Below, in pieces: positions 8,333 through 16,882 of a DNA stretch of 64,000 bases. The stretch spans positions 62,001 through 126,000 of the forward strand of contig NZ_CP094469.1 of the NCBI RefSeq assembly GCF_023347295.1. Direction: 5' to 3'. How positions within the stretch are numbered: position 1 is the first letter of the stretch; each line of letters starts with the position of its first letter. Below the pieces are notes generated by a model. The model searched no databases and was not told where the DNA came from. It saw only the letters and a list, made by a program, of their open reading frames with translations. The position numbers and the translations under genes were made by a program. Source of the stretch: Faecalibacterium sp. I3-3-33 (lineage in GTDB: Bacteria; Bacillota; Clostridia; Oscillospirales; Ruminococcaceae).

Positions 8333-9328
8333 GCCGTCTGGTAAGCGGAACAGCTGACCGCAGTTGCTGTACTTTTCCGGGGCGCTCTGCTCGTCCTGCT
8401 TCATCTTTTCCAGCCATGCCAGAAGCTCCTCTTTCAAGGGCTTGGTCATGTACAGGATGCGGTTGGACTTTTTGGTCTTAGTCCGCTTGAGGATCAGCGA
8501 GGACTTGCTCCCCTCCCGTCTGTCCGGGAAGGTGTGGTAGATCTGGGTAGGATCAATCTTGGACAAGGCGACCTTGTCGGCACGCTGCAGGGCTTTGTTC
8601 ACTGAGATGGTTCCCCGTCCGTCTGCTGCATCAAAGTCGAGGTCTCCCGGCTGCAAGCCGAGGATCTCACCCTCTCGCAAGGAGAGGATCATGCTCATGT
8701 GCACCGCCAGATGCAGGGCGGGGTTTTCGATGGTCTGCAGCGCCGCCAACATGGTGCGCTCATCCCAGATGGTGCGTTCTTCGGTGTTAATTTTGGGGGC
8801 TTCACGGGGAGTAGGCGATTTGTGGATTAGATCCCAGTCAACGGCATACGAAAAGGCAGTTTTCAGGAGCGTGTGGACTTCGTGAATGGACGTGCTGGAC
8901 AGCAGCCGCTTCTTCTGGTTTTCCGTAAGCTCCTGCTTCTCGCCGTGAACGTACTGACCGCATGGGGTCTGGCTCAGCGTGGCGTAGAACTGCTCGATGT
9001 CATAGGTGCGGAGGTCTTGCACCTTCCGCTTTCCGATATACGGCACGATGAGGTTCTGCACCATCGCCACAGATTGGGTGTAGGTCTTTGGCGACCACTT
9101 GTGCTTGCTGGACTGAATGGGAATCCACTTGTACAGCATCTCCTCCACCGTCATTGCATCGGGCACGAGGAATGTACCATCCAGCAGTTCCTTTTCGACC
9201 GTGATCTTGCGCTCCTGCGCTTCGGCCTTGGTCTTGAAGGTCTCCCAGCCCTTGCAGGGCTTGCCATTGTGGTCTTTGTAGTTGTATCGGACAGAATACG
9301 TGTTGCCACGTTTCATAATAGATGCCAT
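7928..9328 (-). CDS. int: Tyrosine recombinase/integrase of IME1
   Basis: The 466-residue protein has an N-terminal AP2-like arm-binding domain (KRGNTYSVRYNYKD), a SAM-like core-binding domain (about 60-170) and a catalytic domain. The catalytic residues are visible: Arg in LREGE, HGLRHSSATY, the GHA motif and the Tyr in MDTYAHT. The start is the ATG at 9328 after GGGAGGGA. Its stop lies 110 bases from the left attachment repeat and next to the arm sites. It should catalyse integration and excision of IME1 at the tRNA-Arg site. Confidence 0.92.
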   Translation of the reverse strand: MASIMKRGNTYSVRYNYKDHNGKPCKGWETFKTKAEAQERKITVEKELLDGTFLVPDAMTVEEMLYKWIPIQSSKHKWSPKTYTQSVAMVQNLIVPYIGKRKVQDLRTYDIEQFYATLSQTPCGQYVHGEKQELTENQKKRLLSSTSIHEVHTLLKTAFSYAVDWDLIHKSPTPREAPKINTEERTIWDERTMLAALQTIENPALHLAVHMSMILSLREGEILGLQPGDLDFDAADGRGTISVNKALQRADKVALSKIDPTQIYHTFPDRREGSKSSLILKRTKTKKSNRILYMTKPLKEELLAWLEKMKQDEQSAPEKYSNCGQLFRLPDGLPIAPDVLTKWYRMWRAEHPEFEKIVFHGLRHSSATYQLLQSGGDFKSVQGNTGHATATVLMDTYAHTQDKPRLELTEKIEADFYTQDVAGAKPQEPPENKTPVATKITGKMILEAIRQMDAEERRELTRVLFA

Positions 9329-9342
9329 AGATATTCCCTCCC

Positions 9343-9645
9343 TCAGACCGCAGCGAACCAATCATCGAAGCTCTGCTTGCTTACCCGGATGCTGGTACCA
9401 AGGCGAATCACCTTGAAGTCCTTCGTGGTGTTGCACAGGTTATACGCAGCACGGTTGGAAATTGCCAAAAGTTGGGCAATCTCGTCCACCCGGTAAACAA
9501 GCGGCTCGTGACGGGTCACTGAAGCCTGTTTAGAAGGTTCTGTGGCAGGGTTCTTGGACAATTCCATTGTAGGAGATTCGGGCGCGATTTTCAAGTCCTC
9601 ACGGGTCAGTTTGGCGGAATTTTTGCGGACATTCGTCATAGGCAT
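9343..9645 (-). CDS. xis: Excisionase-like helix-turn-helix protein of IME1
   Basis: The C-terminal 60 residues form an excisionase/MerR-type winged helix (YRVDEIAQLLAISNRAAYNLC...SIRVSKQSFDDWF). About 40 disordered residues precede it. The ATG at 9645 follows AAAGGA. The gene ends 14 bases upstream of the integrase start on the same strand, as expected for a xis-int pair. It probably bends DNA at the arm sites to direct the integrase toward excision. Confidence 0.8.
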   Translation of the reverse strand: MPMTNVRKNSAKLTREDLKIAPESPTMELSKNPATEPSKQASVTRHEPLVYRVDEIAQLLAISNRAAYNLCNTTKDFKVIRLGTSIRVSKQSFDDWFAAV

Positions 9646-9775
9646 GTTTCCTTTGCACTTCTCCAGACCCGGCGCAGCTCCGGTTGAGCTGCACCCTTGT
9701 GGGCTGGTAAATATGTAAGGGGCTGCCGCTCCTGACCCGAAGCAGCAGCCCAAAAAAGTGCGAGAACTTGAATTT

Positions 9776-9990
9776 ATGCGCCCCATGCGCCCCAAACTAC
9801 ACAAAAGTACCTTTCTATGTTGATTTTACAGGGCGCATGGCTGAGATAGACGCGCCCTCTTGGGGCGCATCCGGGCTTCTCTCCCGCCCCGAAGGGCGTT
9901 TTGCCGCCCTGCATCCGCCCGGAAGGGCGGATATGCGCACGGAGAAAACAACGATAACAGGTGAAAACTGCAGATTTGGGGCGCATGGGG
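9776..9990. repeat. Iteron array, candidate replication origin of IME1
   Basis: The 9-mer ATGCGCCCC occurs twice in tandem at 9776-9793. Its reverse complement appears as GGGCGCAT at 9831, GGGGCGCAT at 9862-9870 and GGGGCGCAT at 9978-9986, with near copies between. Short inverted repeats of GCCC/GGGC lie among them. The array sits directly downstream of the helicase-primase gene, in the gap between it and xis. Iterons next to a replication gene usually mark an origin. Confidence 0.55.
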
Positions 9991-10017
9991 CGGGAGATTT
10001 TCACTTTTCGTGTGTTT

Positions 10018-11364
10018 TTATGCCGCAGCAAAGGCGGGGTGGACGCATACGCCCCGGAAGCCGCGGTACTTTCCCTCGATGTGCTTGGAAAAGGTCAGGC
10101 CATACTTCCCTGCATTTTTCAGTAGGAACTGGCTGAACTTCTTTTGCGGAACAGGCGATTCCAGATTATCCTCGCACCACTTGGTGTAGGCACGATAGAG
10201 ATATGTGGAACGCTCTTCACTGTTAGGGCGGAAGCGGACATACGCCGTTGCCTGCATGAACTGGGTCAGGTTGTCGCTGTCCGCCATGGCTGCTTCAAGG
10301 TTCTGGATGGAGCGCTCGCTGATGGTGAACTGATAGCGGTTCGCCAGCAGACGATGCAGACCCTCCAACATCCACAGCAGGATGCCGGGACGCTCCTCGG
10401 ACAGCTCTTCGATAAGGAACGGGTTATCCACCCGGGCAGGGTCACGGTCTTTCACCGTGATGAGGATCTGTCTGCGCCAGAAGCCGTCGCTGTCATCGTG
10501 AGCGGCCACAAGGTTGCCATTGCCGAAGCAGATGAAACGAACGTACAGCAGGCCTTGGACAGCCTGCTTGTTTTTCCGCTCGATGCACAAACGGTCTTCA
10601 GCGGTAACGATGGACTTGATGTTCCGTGTTTCGGGCAGCGCCACCATGTTCAGATCGTCATCGACCATGACCAGCTTGTACTCCAGATTTGCACTGGCAA
10701 AGCGGTTCGTTTCGATGCGGAGGATGGATTCGGAGTGAGAGGCTTCCCCGAACAGCTTCTTCAGCAGCAAGCCGATGCGGGATTTTCCCTCGCCGCCCTT
10801 GCCGGTCATGACCAGCATCTTCTGCGCCTTGGTAGACGGGATCAGAAGATAGCCAAGGTATTCCTGCAAGGTCAGAATATCCTCCGGGATGAGCAGACCG
10901 TCCAGAAATTCCAGCCACTTGGTCGGTGCGGGGGCATCGGGCTGGTATTCCACGGGGAGTCGGTTCAGGCAGAGTTCCTTTTCCGGCACAAATCCCCGCT
11001 CGTCCAGAAAGTAGGTTCCGTTCTGGAGATGGATGCGGTCAAGCTGGGGTTTCCATTCAGGGGTATAGGTTTCGATACGGAGTGCGTCCAGAACCTGCTT
11101 CTCCTTCTTGGCAAGGTTGTCGAGCACAAAGTCACGGAGGTCACTGTGGACTTCATAGAGCAGTGCGTCCTCGTCTACCTCGCCGTTCTGGTCGAACAGC
11201 TTCTGTTTCAGGCACATCATGGGGTGTTTCTCTAAAAGGTACTGGCAGTAAGCGGTTTCACGCACTTTGCCCTTGCTGTCTACCCAAGGGCATTCGCATT
11301 CTTCCTCTTCTTCCAGTTCGTCCTCATCATGCCAATCTTCGTTCCTCTTTTTCCAGTCGCTCAT
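10018..11364 (-). CDS. SF3-type helicase/primase-like replication protein of IME1
   Basis: The 448-residue protein matches the phage/plasmid P4-type (D5-like) superfamily 3 helicases. It has Walker A GKGGEGKSR near residue 190, a Walker B-like VMVDDD, and a C-terminal winged-helix tail. The acidic N-terminus (EDELEEEEE) is unusual. The ATG at 11364 follows GGGAGGG and overlaps the end of the CHC2 primase gene by 38 bases. It has a clear counterpart in IME2 at 25091-26407. It probably unwinds the iteron origin, giving the excised circle autonomous replication. Confidence 0.8.
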   Translation of the reverse strand: MSDWKKRNEDWHDEDELEEEEECECPWVDSKGKVRETAYCQYLLEKHPMMCLKQKLFDQNGEVDEDALLYEVHSDLRDFVLDNLAKKEKQVLDALRIETYTPEWKPQLDRIHLQNGTYFLDERGFVPEKELCLNRLPVEYQPDAPAPTKWLEFLDGLLIPEDILTLQEYLGYLLIPSTKAQKMLVMTGKGGEGKSRIGLLLKKLFGEASHSESILRIETNRFASANLEYKLVMVDDDLNMVALPETRNIKSIVTAEDRLCIERKNKQAVQGLLYVRFICFGNGNLVAAHDDSDGFWRRQILITVKDRDPARVDNPFLIEELSEERPGILLWMLEGLHRLLANRYQFTISERSIQNLEAAMADSDNLTQFMQATAYVRFRPNSEERSTYLYRAYTKWCEDNLESPVPQKKFSQFLLKNAGKYGLTFSKHIEGKYRGFRGVCVHPAFAAA

Positions 11365-11782
11365 GCAATCCCTCCCAATACTTCCGTAGCTCGTTTTCGG
11401 TCTGCGGGTCCGGGAGCACCGAACAGTCCAGATAATATTCAACGATGTCAAGGTTCTTTATTGCTTCAAGGAAGCAGGGGTGAAGTTCTTCTGTGGGTGA
11501 CTGTGGTGCATATCGGACTCGCCAACGCTGCAGACAGCGGTAATAGTCCAGCAGCTGCTGTCGGACGGTGGGCGGACTGCGGGGAGCAAGCCGCACCTTG
11601 CCGTCGGCAAGTGCCATGCCAAAGTCCTCCTTCAACTTTTCCACAGCCTTGTAGGGAGAAAGTTGAAAAAGTCTGCCGACAAAATCGATCACATCGCCAT
11701 CTGCCTGACAGGCGAAACAGTGGAAACGGCTGTCCACCTTCATGCTGGGGTGTTTATCCCCGTGGAAGGGACAGCACATCAT
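11327..11782 (-). CDS. CHC2 zinc-finger primase-like protein of IME1, start unclear
   Basis: The zinc-binding motif of DnaG-type primases is at the N-terminus: CCPFH, then HCFACQADGD. The remaining 110 residues match the IME2 protein at 26481-27083 in layout. In that relative about 28 residues precede the zinc motif. Here the same residues are encoded upstream (SDVKNAISTRQAAELYGF, to about 11866), but the frame has no ATG, GTG or TTG before the next stop. A GGAGGG lies at the expected place. Either a rare start codon is used or the start was lost and translation begins at the internal ATG. No Toprim domain is present. Confidence 0.7.
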   Translation of the reverse strand: MMCCPFHGDKHPSMKVDSRFHCFACQADGDVIDFVGRLFQLSPYKAVEKLKEDFGMALADGKVRLAPRSPPTVRQQLLDYYRCLQRWRVRYAPQSPTEELHPCFLEAIKNLDIVEYYLDCSVLPDPQTENELRKYWEGLHERLEKEERRLA

Positions 11783-11971
11783 GCCGTTCCGGTTTACGGC
11801 GAAGCCGTACAGCTCCGCCGCCTGCCGGGTCGAGATGGCGTTTTTTACGTCCGAAAAGACAGAGGTGCTACCCTCCGTCCCAATGGGTGGGATACAGGCG
11901 AAAGGACGAAGCCCGGTGAGGGGCGTGGGTGAGGTTGGGTTTATTCACACATCGATCCGTCAGAGTGTTGT

Positions 11972-13534
11972 TCATTTGACCTCCTGCTGCGGTACGGCGT
12001 GGCTGAGCTCTTCCTTGCGGAAGAAGGCTTCCACGTTCTGTTGTGCGGTGCGGAGTTCACGCAGTTCGATCTGCGCCTTCTTGTAGCGGGGGTAGAACCC
12101 GTTTTTCTCCGAGGACAGGGATGCGTATTCAGCATCCAGCTTTTTGAGGTCCGGCAGCGTCCTGAGCCCGATGGCCTTGAAATAGGCACAAGCGGCCTCG
12201 TACACGGCAAGCTCTGCACGATGCTGCTCCTTGAACTTGGCGGGGTTCCGCACAGTCTGGAGCTTCTGTGCAAGAGGCTTGTACTGCCGATAGACCACAA
12301 GATGCCCGCGCAGCTCCTTGAGGGAGACCATGCGGGCATCCATGTCTTTGACCACCGCCAGTGCATCGTCGTGCTGGGTTTTCAGTTCGGCAATGCGTTG
12401 GTTCAGGGCATCTTCACTGAGCAGCTTTTTCTCCTGCAGGAGACACAAGGTCTGCGACCAGCGTTTGAGGTTGAACTTTTTCGCCCAACGCTCATAGCCG
12501 ATGCCCTTGCCCGCAGCAACGTTCGCCTGAATGTCAACCAGTTTCCTGATCTTATCCGGCTTCTTCTCGCTGGCGGGCTGGATGGCGGTTGCAAGCTGGA
12601 TGTTCTGGGAGAGGGCGGTCAGCACCAGCTCTTTTTCCAGCTTCTTGCTCAGTTTCTTGGCGGTGATGAACTTTGTCCGGCCGGGTGGGCAGTAGCTCAA
12701 CCGGCCTCGGCTCTCCTTCACGGCGATGCCGTGTTCCTGCATGAGCAATGCAGAAAATTCCTCGAAGGTGGTGGTCTTGTTCAGCACAGCGTAGATCTGC
12801 TTTCGCAGTTTGTCCAGTTCGGTCTGGTAGACGGTCTGGGTGGGCTGCTGCCCTTCGGCGGCAAGTTTGGCGTTGGCATGGTCGAGACGGCGTTGTCCGC
12901 GCCGCTGCGCCCAATACTCCCGCTCGGAAACATGGTCGCCTTGGGCTTCCAGCAAATTGATCTGGTTCAGGTCGGCTTGCTCGCACATCTCCATGACCGC
13001 GACACGAAGGTGCCGGAGCATGGCAGAGGTGCAGCGGTGCTTCTTGCCCGCTTCCCAGTCGCACGGCTTGTCCATGAAGGGCTGCCGTTCCACGGTGCGG
13101 ACACGCAAGCTGCCGATGACGATGTGGACGTGGATATTCCCGGCACTGTTGTGACCGTCCGGGTGGGTGCAGACGATGGCGGGATGACCGGGGAAGTTGT
13201 CCTTGCAGAACTGCAAGCCAAGGGCTTGCGCCCGTTCCATGGTCAGGCCGTTCTCTACTGCGTCCTTCGGGTCGAAACTGATGATATAATGGTGGGTCTT
13301 CACGTCCTCCCGCCTGCCGTTCTTGCCGTACTTGCGATTGGCAATCAGGCAGGCCATAGCGAACGAAGATTCGCCGCACTCAAGGGTGTCGAGCAGGTAC
13401 GAATCCCGCAGCTTGGGTCTGCCTTTCTCGTCCAGAATGGGCAGACCGGTGTACTCGTTGTGCTGAAAGGTGAGATAGCTTTCGGCGGCGGCATAGTTAG
13501 AGTTTTTCGAGGTCAAATGCTTGATGGTTGCCAT
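11972..13534 (-). CDS. mobA: Relaxase (MobA/VirD2-like) of IME1
   Basis: The 520-residue protein starts MATIKHLTSKN, with an N-terminal Tyr-containing segment (NYAAAESYL) and a histidine motif NIHVHIVIGS that matches the metal-binding HxH of rolling-circle relaxases. The C-terminal half is a long coiled coil. The ATG at 13534 is preferred over an in-frame GTG 12 bases upstream. It overlaps the end of mobC by 38 bases. It should nick one strand at oriT and pilot it into a conjugation channel supplied by another element, because no type IV secretion genes are present in IME1. Confidence 0.87.
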   Translation of the reverse strand: MATIKHLTSKNSNYAAAESYLTFQHNEYTGLPILDEKGRPKLRDSYLLDTLECGESSFAMACLIANRKYGKNGRREDVKTHHYIISFDPKDAVENGLTMERAQALGLQFCKDNFPGHPAIVCTHPDGHNSAGNIHVHIVIGSLRVRTVERQPFMDKPCDWEAGKKHRCTSAMLRHLRVAVMEMCEQADLNQINLLEAQGDHVSEREYWAQRRGQRRLDHANAKLAAEGQQPTQTVYQTELDKLRKQIYAVLNKTTTFEEFSALLMQEHGIAVKESRGRLSYCPPGRTKFITAKKLSKKLEKELVLTALSQNIQLATAIQPASEKKPDKIRKLVDIQANVAAGKGIGYERWAKKFNLKRWSQTLCLLQEKKLLSEDALNQRIAELKTQHDDALAVVKDMDARMVSLKELRGHLVVYRQYKPLAQKLQTVRNPAKFKEQHRAELAVYEAACAYFKAIGLRTLPDLKKLDAEYASLSSEKNGFYPRYKKAQIELRELRTAQQNVEAFFRKEELSHAVPQQEVK

Positions 13535-13943
13535 ACAGTTCACCAACCGTTTCTTCGGCTTTCAGCCGAAAGTTCGTGAGTGCGGACAGTTCCTCCAGAA
13601 TCTGCGCCCGGAGCTGCTCGGTGTCTTTGCCGCCGGAGTTGAAGTGCCGTGCAAGCTGGTTGAGGTTGCTTCCCACCTTGCTGCACTGAGCAGACAAGGC
13701 GGCAAGCGCCGCCAGTGCATCCTCGCCGCCCTGCGCCACCACAACGGTGTGCTTGACGTTCACGCCGTACAGAACGCGGCGGACGAGTTCGGATTGGGTG
13801 AGGTGGAGTTCTTTGCAGGCGTATGCGATCCGCAGTTTTTCTTCTGCGGTCACTCGGACTTTGATGATGTGTGTCTTTCGTTTTCGCGGCGTGTCATTGC
13901 GGTTCTCTCGTGCGTGTGCGTTCGGACTTTTCATTTCAGTCAT
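13497..13943 (-). CDS. mobC: MobC-like relaxosome accessory protein of IME1
   Basis: The 148-residue basic protein has a ribbon-helix-helix-like N-terminus (THIIKVRVTAEEKLRIAYACKELHLTQSELVRRVLYG) and the bacterial mobilization motif GSNLNQLARHFN of the MobC family. AGGAGG lies just before the ATG at 13943. It is the first gene of the mobC-relaxase-primase-helicase run on the minus strand. It probably binds oriT and helps the relaxase open the duplex. Confidence 0.82.
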   Translation of the reverse strand: MTEMKSPNAHARENRNDTPRKRKTHIIKVRVTAEEKLRIAYACKELHLTQSELVRRVLYGVNVKHTVVVAQGGEDALAALAALSAQCSKVGSNLNQLARHFNSGGKDTEQLRAQILEELSALTNFRLKAEETVGELYGNHQAFDLEKL

Positions 13944-14026
13944 ATTCGACCTCCTGTGAAAATGATAAATGCCCGCTCCGGGATGGAGAGGGCTATGTAA
14001 TGCGACACGCCGCTTTTGCGCTGAAA

Positions 14027-14069
14027 CCAGCGCAACGCTGGAGCAGGGTTTGGGGAAGGCACTCCCCAA
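14027..14069. other. Candidate oriT of IME1 (paired hairpins)
   Basis: Two inverted repeats lie 80-130 bases upstream of mobC: CCAGCG-CAA-CGCTGG at 14027-14041, and TTGGGGA with TCCCCAA around a six-base loop at 14050-14069. Inverted repeats immediately upstream of mobC are the usual place for oriT. No nick consensus was recognised, so the call is positional. Confidence 0.4.
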
Positions 14070-14071
14070 CA

Positions 14072-14882
14072 AGTGACAGACCATGTGACAGAACATTTTC
14101 AAGCATTGAAAATTTGTGGCCACAGGTCGATACTTGCTTTCGCCCTTTCCGTGCAACACTGAAAATTTCAGAAGTCGAACCGCAATGCACGTTGAAAATT
14201 TTGCAGAGCAAAACGTGTGAAAAGGCAAAGCCCCTGCTCATGGTCACCGTTCACACCGAACGCAGTTCCTGCCCCTGTTTTGCAGCGGCGTTGTCCGGCT
14301 CGCCCACAGAAAGTGTGAGGTCATGGCACAGTATCTCGTTCAGACGGCTTATGAAGGATTCAAGGTACAGTATGAAGAAAGCCGGACGCAGTGCGGACAC
14401 TACAACCTGCTTCTTTCAAGCACAAGAATAACACTTTGCGGTTGTGCAGTCAACAACTAAAAACAAATTTTGGAAGATTGAACAACTACATAAGATTTTA
14501 TTTGTAAAAAAGAAAAATACCGCCCACGCAGCGCAGCGATGATTTTGTCGGGTGAATCGGCGGCAAAATGAATCGGGTGTGTTGCGGGGCGGTAAAAATC
14601 TTCACGGAGAATAAATCCTCGCCACTCTGTATTTTTCTACAAATTTGGTGGGATTTGCGATAAAGGGTATCATGGATTGCGGAGCGCGTCAAGATGGTTT
14701 TGCAAATTTTATTGCAGTAAAGCAGTGATAGTAGGACTTATGAAGCTGATTGAATACTTCTTTTATGGCATTGCGCGGTGTTGCCTTTGGATTCTTCCCG
14801 GCAGGGCACTGGAAAATGGGGTGCCCTGCGCAGAACGGGGTGCATTTGTCACCTCGCACTAAAAACAGCTCGCAGGTTTTAC
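14072..14882. other. Long gap without a supported gene
   Basis: About 800 bases between the candidate oriT and the gntR promoter hold no reading frame with a ribosome site and recognisable product on either strand. The right part becomes AT-rich. It is the seam between the mobilization backbone and the PTS cargo of IME1. Confidence 0.4.
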
Positions 14883-14942
14883 TTGACAATTCGCGGAATA
14901 TGCACTATCATAGCCATGAGATGAATATAATGTTTATAACGA
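14883..14942 (+). promoter_or_regulatory. gntR promoter with candidate operator
   Basis: A perfect -35 TTGACA (14883-14888) is spaced 17 bases from -10 TATCAT (14906-14911). Downstream, TATAACGA at 14935-14942 is repeated at 15899-15906 in the PTS promoter region. The shared octamer is a candidate half-site for the GntR protein, which would then control its own gene as well as the operon. Confidence 0.6.
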
Positions 14943-14970
14943 TATACTCAATTTGAGAGTGAGGTATTTC

Positions 14971-15699
14971 ATGGCAATCAATGATAGTGCTGTCGTCCCG
15001 CTTTACCAGCAGGTAAAGGATGACATTCGTGCCGCGATCGAGAGCGGCAAATACAAAACCAATGAGAAGATCCCCCCGGAGCCGGAACTGAGTGCAGAAT
15101 ACTCTGTCAGCCGCATCACGGTGCGCCGTGCGGTGGAAGAGCTGTGCGCCGAAGGGTATCTGGTCAAAATGCAGGGGCGCGGCACCTTTGTCAGTAAGCC
15201 CCGCATCCATCGCAAGTTTACCAGCGGCAGAAATGCTGCCAGTTTTACGGAGACCTGCAAAGAAAACGGTATGGTGCCGGGTGCCCGGCTGCTGAACCGT
15301 CAGATCGTGCCGGTGCGTAAGGATGAGGAAGCCTTCTTCCATGTAGGCCCGGAAGCCTTGCTCATCTATATCCAGCGTCTGCGCACCGCCGATGGTCAGC
15401 CGGTTTTTCTGGAGAACCTGTTCCTGCCCTACGAGCCTTATAAGAACCTGATGAGCGAGAACCTCAATGATGTTTCCATGTTTGACACCATTGAGCGCAT
15501 CTCCGGGCTGCGCCCTGCGACGACCTCCTGCCAGCGTATCGAGGCGGTACGGGCTTCGGCAGAACAGGCACAGCTGCTCAACCTTTCGCTGGGCGAGCCG
15601 CTGCTGTATCTGAACGCCTACTTCCATGACCAATATGACCACCCGCTGTGCATCGGGCGGCAGTATTACATTGGAAGCCGGTATATGTTTGAGTTTTAA
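14971..15699 (+). CDS. GntR/HutC-family transcriptional regulator of the PTS operon
   Basis: The 242-residue protein has an N-terminal GntR winged helix (VPLYQQVKDDIRAAIESGKY...ELSAEYSVSRITVRRAVEELCAEGYLV, residues 8-75) and a C-terminal UTRA effector domain (about 90-240), so it belongs to the HutC subfamily. The ATG at 14971 follows GTGAGG. HutC regulators usually repress sugar or amino-sugar genes and are released by a phosphorylated sugar. It is transcribed separately from the PTS genes, with its own terminator. Confidence 0.88.
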   Translation: MAINDSAVVPLYQQVKDDIRAAIESGKYKTNEKIPPEPELSAEYSVSRITVRRAVEELCAEGYLVKMQGRGTFVSKPRIHRKFTSGRNAASFTETCKENGMVPGARLLNRQIVPVRKDEEAFFHVGPEALLIYIQRLRTADGQPVFLENLFLPYEPYKNLMSENLNDVSMFDTIERISGLRPATTSCQRIEAVRASAEQAQLLNLSLGEPLLYLNAYFHDQYDHPLCIGRQYYIGSRYMFEF

Positions 15700-15720
15700 G
15701 GGCAGAATTCTGTCCCAAAA

Positions 15721-15755
15721 GAGCGTCTCTTCCCTGCGGAAGAGGCGCTCTTTTT
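15721..15755 (+). terminator. Rho-independent terminator after gntR
   Basis: A 13-bp stem (GAGCGTCTCTTCC with its partner, one G-T pair) around a four-base loop is followed by TTTTT. It separates gntR from the PTS operon. Confidence 0.85.
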
Positions 15756-15849
15756 GTCGTTCTACGGAAGGTTGTTGGTGAAACTGCAAAAATATGACGG
15801 CGCAGCTTTGTGCACGTTACCAAAGCTGAGATTATTTTGACAAAACCTC

Positions 15850-15906
15850 TTGACGCCTGTGTGAAATGTGGTAATATGTACATGACGATTATGACGTCTA
15901 TAACGA
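15850..15906 (+). promoter_or_regulatory. Promoter and candidate operator of the PTS operon
   Basis: TTGACG at 15850-15855 and TAATAT at 15872-15877 are spaced 16 bases apart. Immediately downstream are ATGACGATTATGACG and TATAACGA (15899-15906), the latter shared with the gntR upstream region. Repressor binding there would block transcription just past the start point. Confidence 0.5.
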
Positions 15907-15964
15907 ATAGGACGATACAGACGCCGAAGAGATGAAGGAAACACAAGAAAGGTCGTGGGTGCGT

Positions 15965-16387
15965 ATGAACCGAATCATTCTTGCTTCGCACGGAGGGCTG
16001 TCTGCCGGAATGAAGGACACCGTGCAGATGATCCTTGGCGAGCTGCCGAACCTTTATGCCCTTGCTACCCTGCGGGATGAGACCGAGCCGATCACGGTGG
16101 CGGCACGCCGGCTGCTGGATGGCTTTGCGGCAGAGGATGCTGTGTACATCGTGACCGATGTGATGGGCGGCAGCGTGAACAACGAGATGCTGACCCTGTT
16201 GCCGGAGTATCCGGCGGTGCACCTGATCTGCGGCATGAACGCTTCTCTGGTGCTGACCCTTGCTTCCAACGACGAAGCCCTGACACAGGACGAACTGGCC
16301 GAGTGCATTGCAGATGCCAAGGCTCAGATCATTGATTGCAACCTGCTGCTGAAAAACGCAGCCCAAGATGAGGAGGATGACCTATGA
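15965..16387 (+). CDS. PTS system mannose-family EIIA component
   Basis: The 140-residue product opens MNRIILASHGGLSAGM, in which the His of SHG is the site phosphorylated by HPr. The length and the central YIVTDVMGGSVNNEM segment fit mannose-type EIIA. I chose the ATG at 15965 because family members begin at this point; an in-frame ATG at 15932 would add 11 residues. Its stop overlaps the EIIB start (ATGA). The protein passes phosphate from HPr to EIIB in the cytoplasm. Confidence 0.87.
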   Translation: MNRIILASHGGLSAGMKDTVQMILGELPNLYALATLRDETEPITVAARRLLDGFAAEDAVYIVTDVMGGSVNNEMLTLLPEYPAVHLICGMNASLVLTLASNDEALTQDELAECIADAKAQIIDCNLLLKNAAQDEEDDL

Positions 16388-16851
16388 TCAAATTAGTACG
16401 TCTGGACTACCGCCTGCTGCACGGTCAGGTGGTATTCTCGTGGACCGGCCATGTGGGCGCACAGCGCATCATCGTGGTGGACGATGACGCCGCCAACGAC
16501 GAGATGAAAAAGTCCGCCCTGCTGCTGAGCAAGCCCGCCGGTGTCCGGGTGAACATCTTCACGGTGGACAAAGCCATCGCCAAGATGCCCAAGGTGGAGC
16601 AGCTGGACGAGAAGATCATGATGATCTTCGGCAACACCGCTGCCCTGCTCAAGTTCTGCCAGGCATATCCCAAGATCAAAGAGATCAACTACGGCGCTGT
16701 GGCAAACAAGCCCGGCTCCGTGGCCTTTGACCAGTCGGTATTCCTGACCCCGGAGGAGCAGGCCGACACCCAGAAGCTGCTGGATATGGGCATTAAGATC
16801 TACAGCCAGCAGACCCCCACCTTTAAGGTAGTACCCATCGATCACATCTGA
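16384..16851 (+). CDS. PTS system mannose-family EIIB component
   Basis: The 155-residue protein opens IKLVRLDYRLLHGQVVFSW, the conserved start of mannose/sorbose EIIB, where the His of LHGQV carries the phosphate. It ends YSQQTPTFKVVPIDHI, also typical. Its start overlaps the EIIA stop by 4 bases. It phosphorylates the sugar as it is released from the EIIC-EIID channel. Confidence 0.9.
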   Translation: MIKLVRLDYRLLHGQVVFSWTGHVGAQRIIVVDDDAANDEMKKSALLLSKPAGVRVNIFTVDKAIAKMPKVEQLDEKIMMIFGNTAALLKFCQAYPKIKEINYGAVANKPGSVAFDQSVFLTPEEQADTQKLLDMGIKIYSQQTPTFKVVPIDHI

Positions 16852-16882
16852 TCGTAAGGAGATAAGAAGGAGGAATTGACCC

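Noticed and set aside
9768..10136. 122-codon plus-strand frame across the iteron region
   Set aside because: It is low-complexity Arg/Gly/Pro translation of GC-rich repeats, has no ribosome site and overlaps the 3' end of the helicase gene on the other strand.
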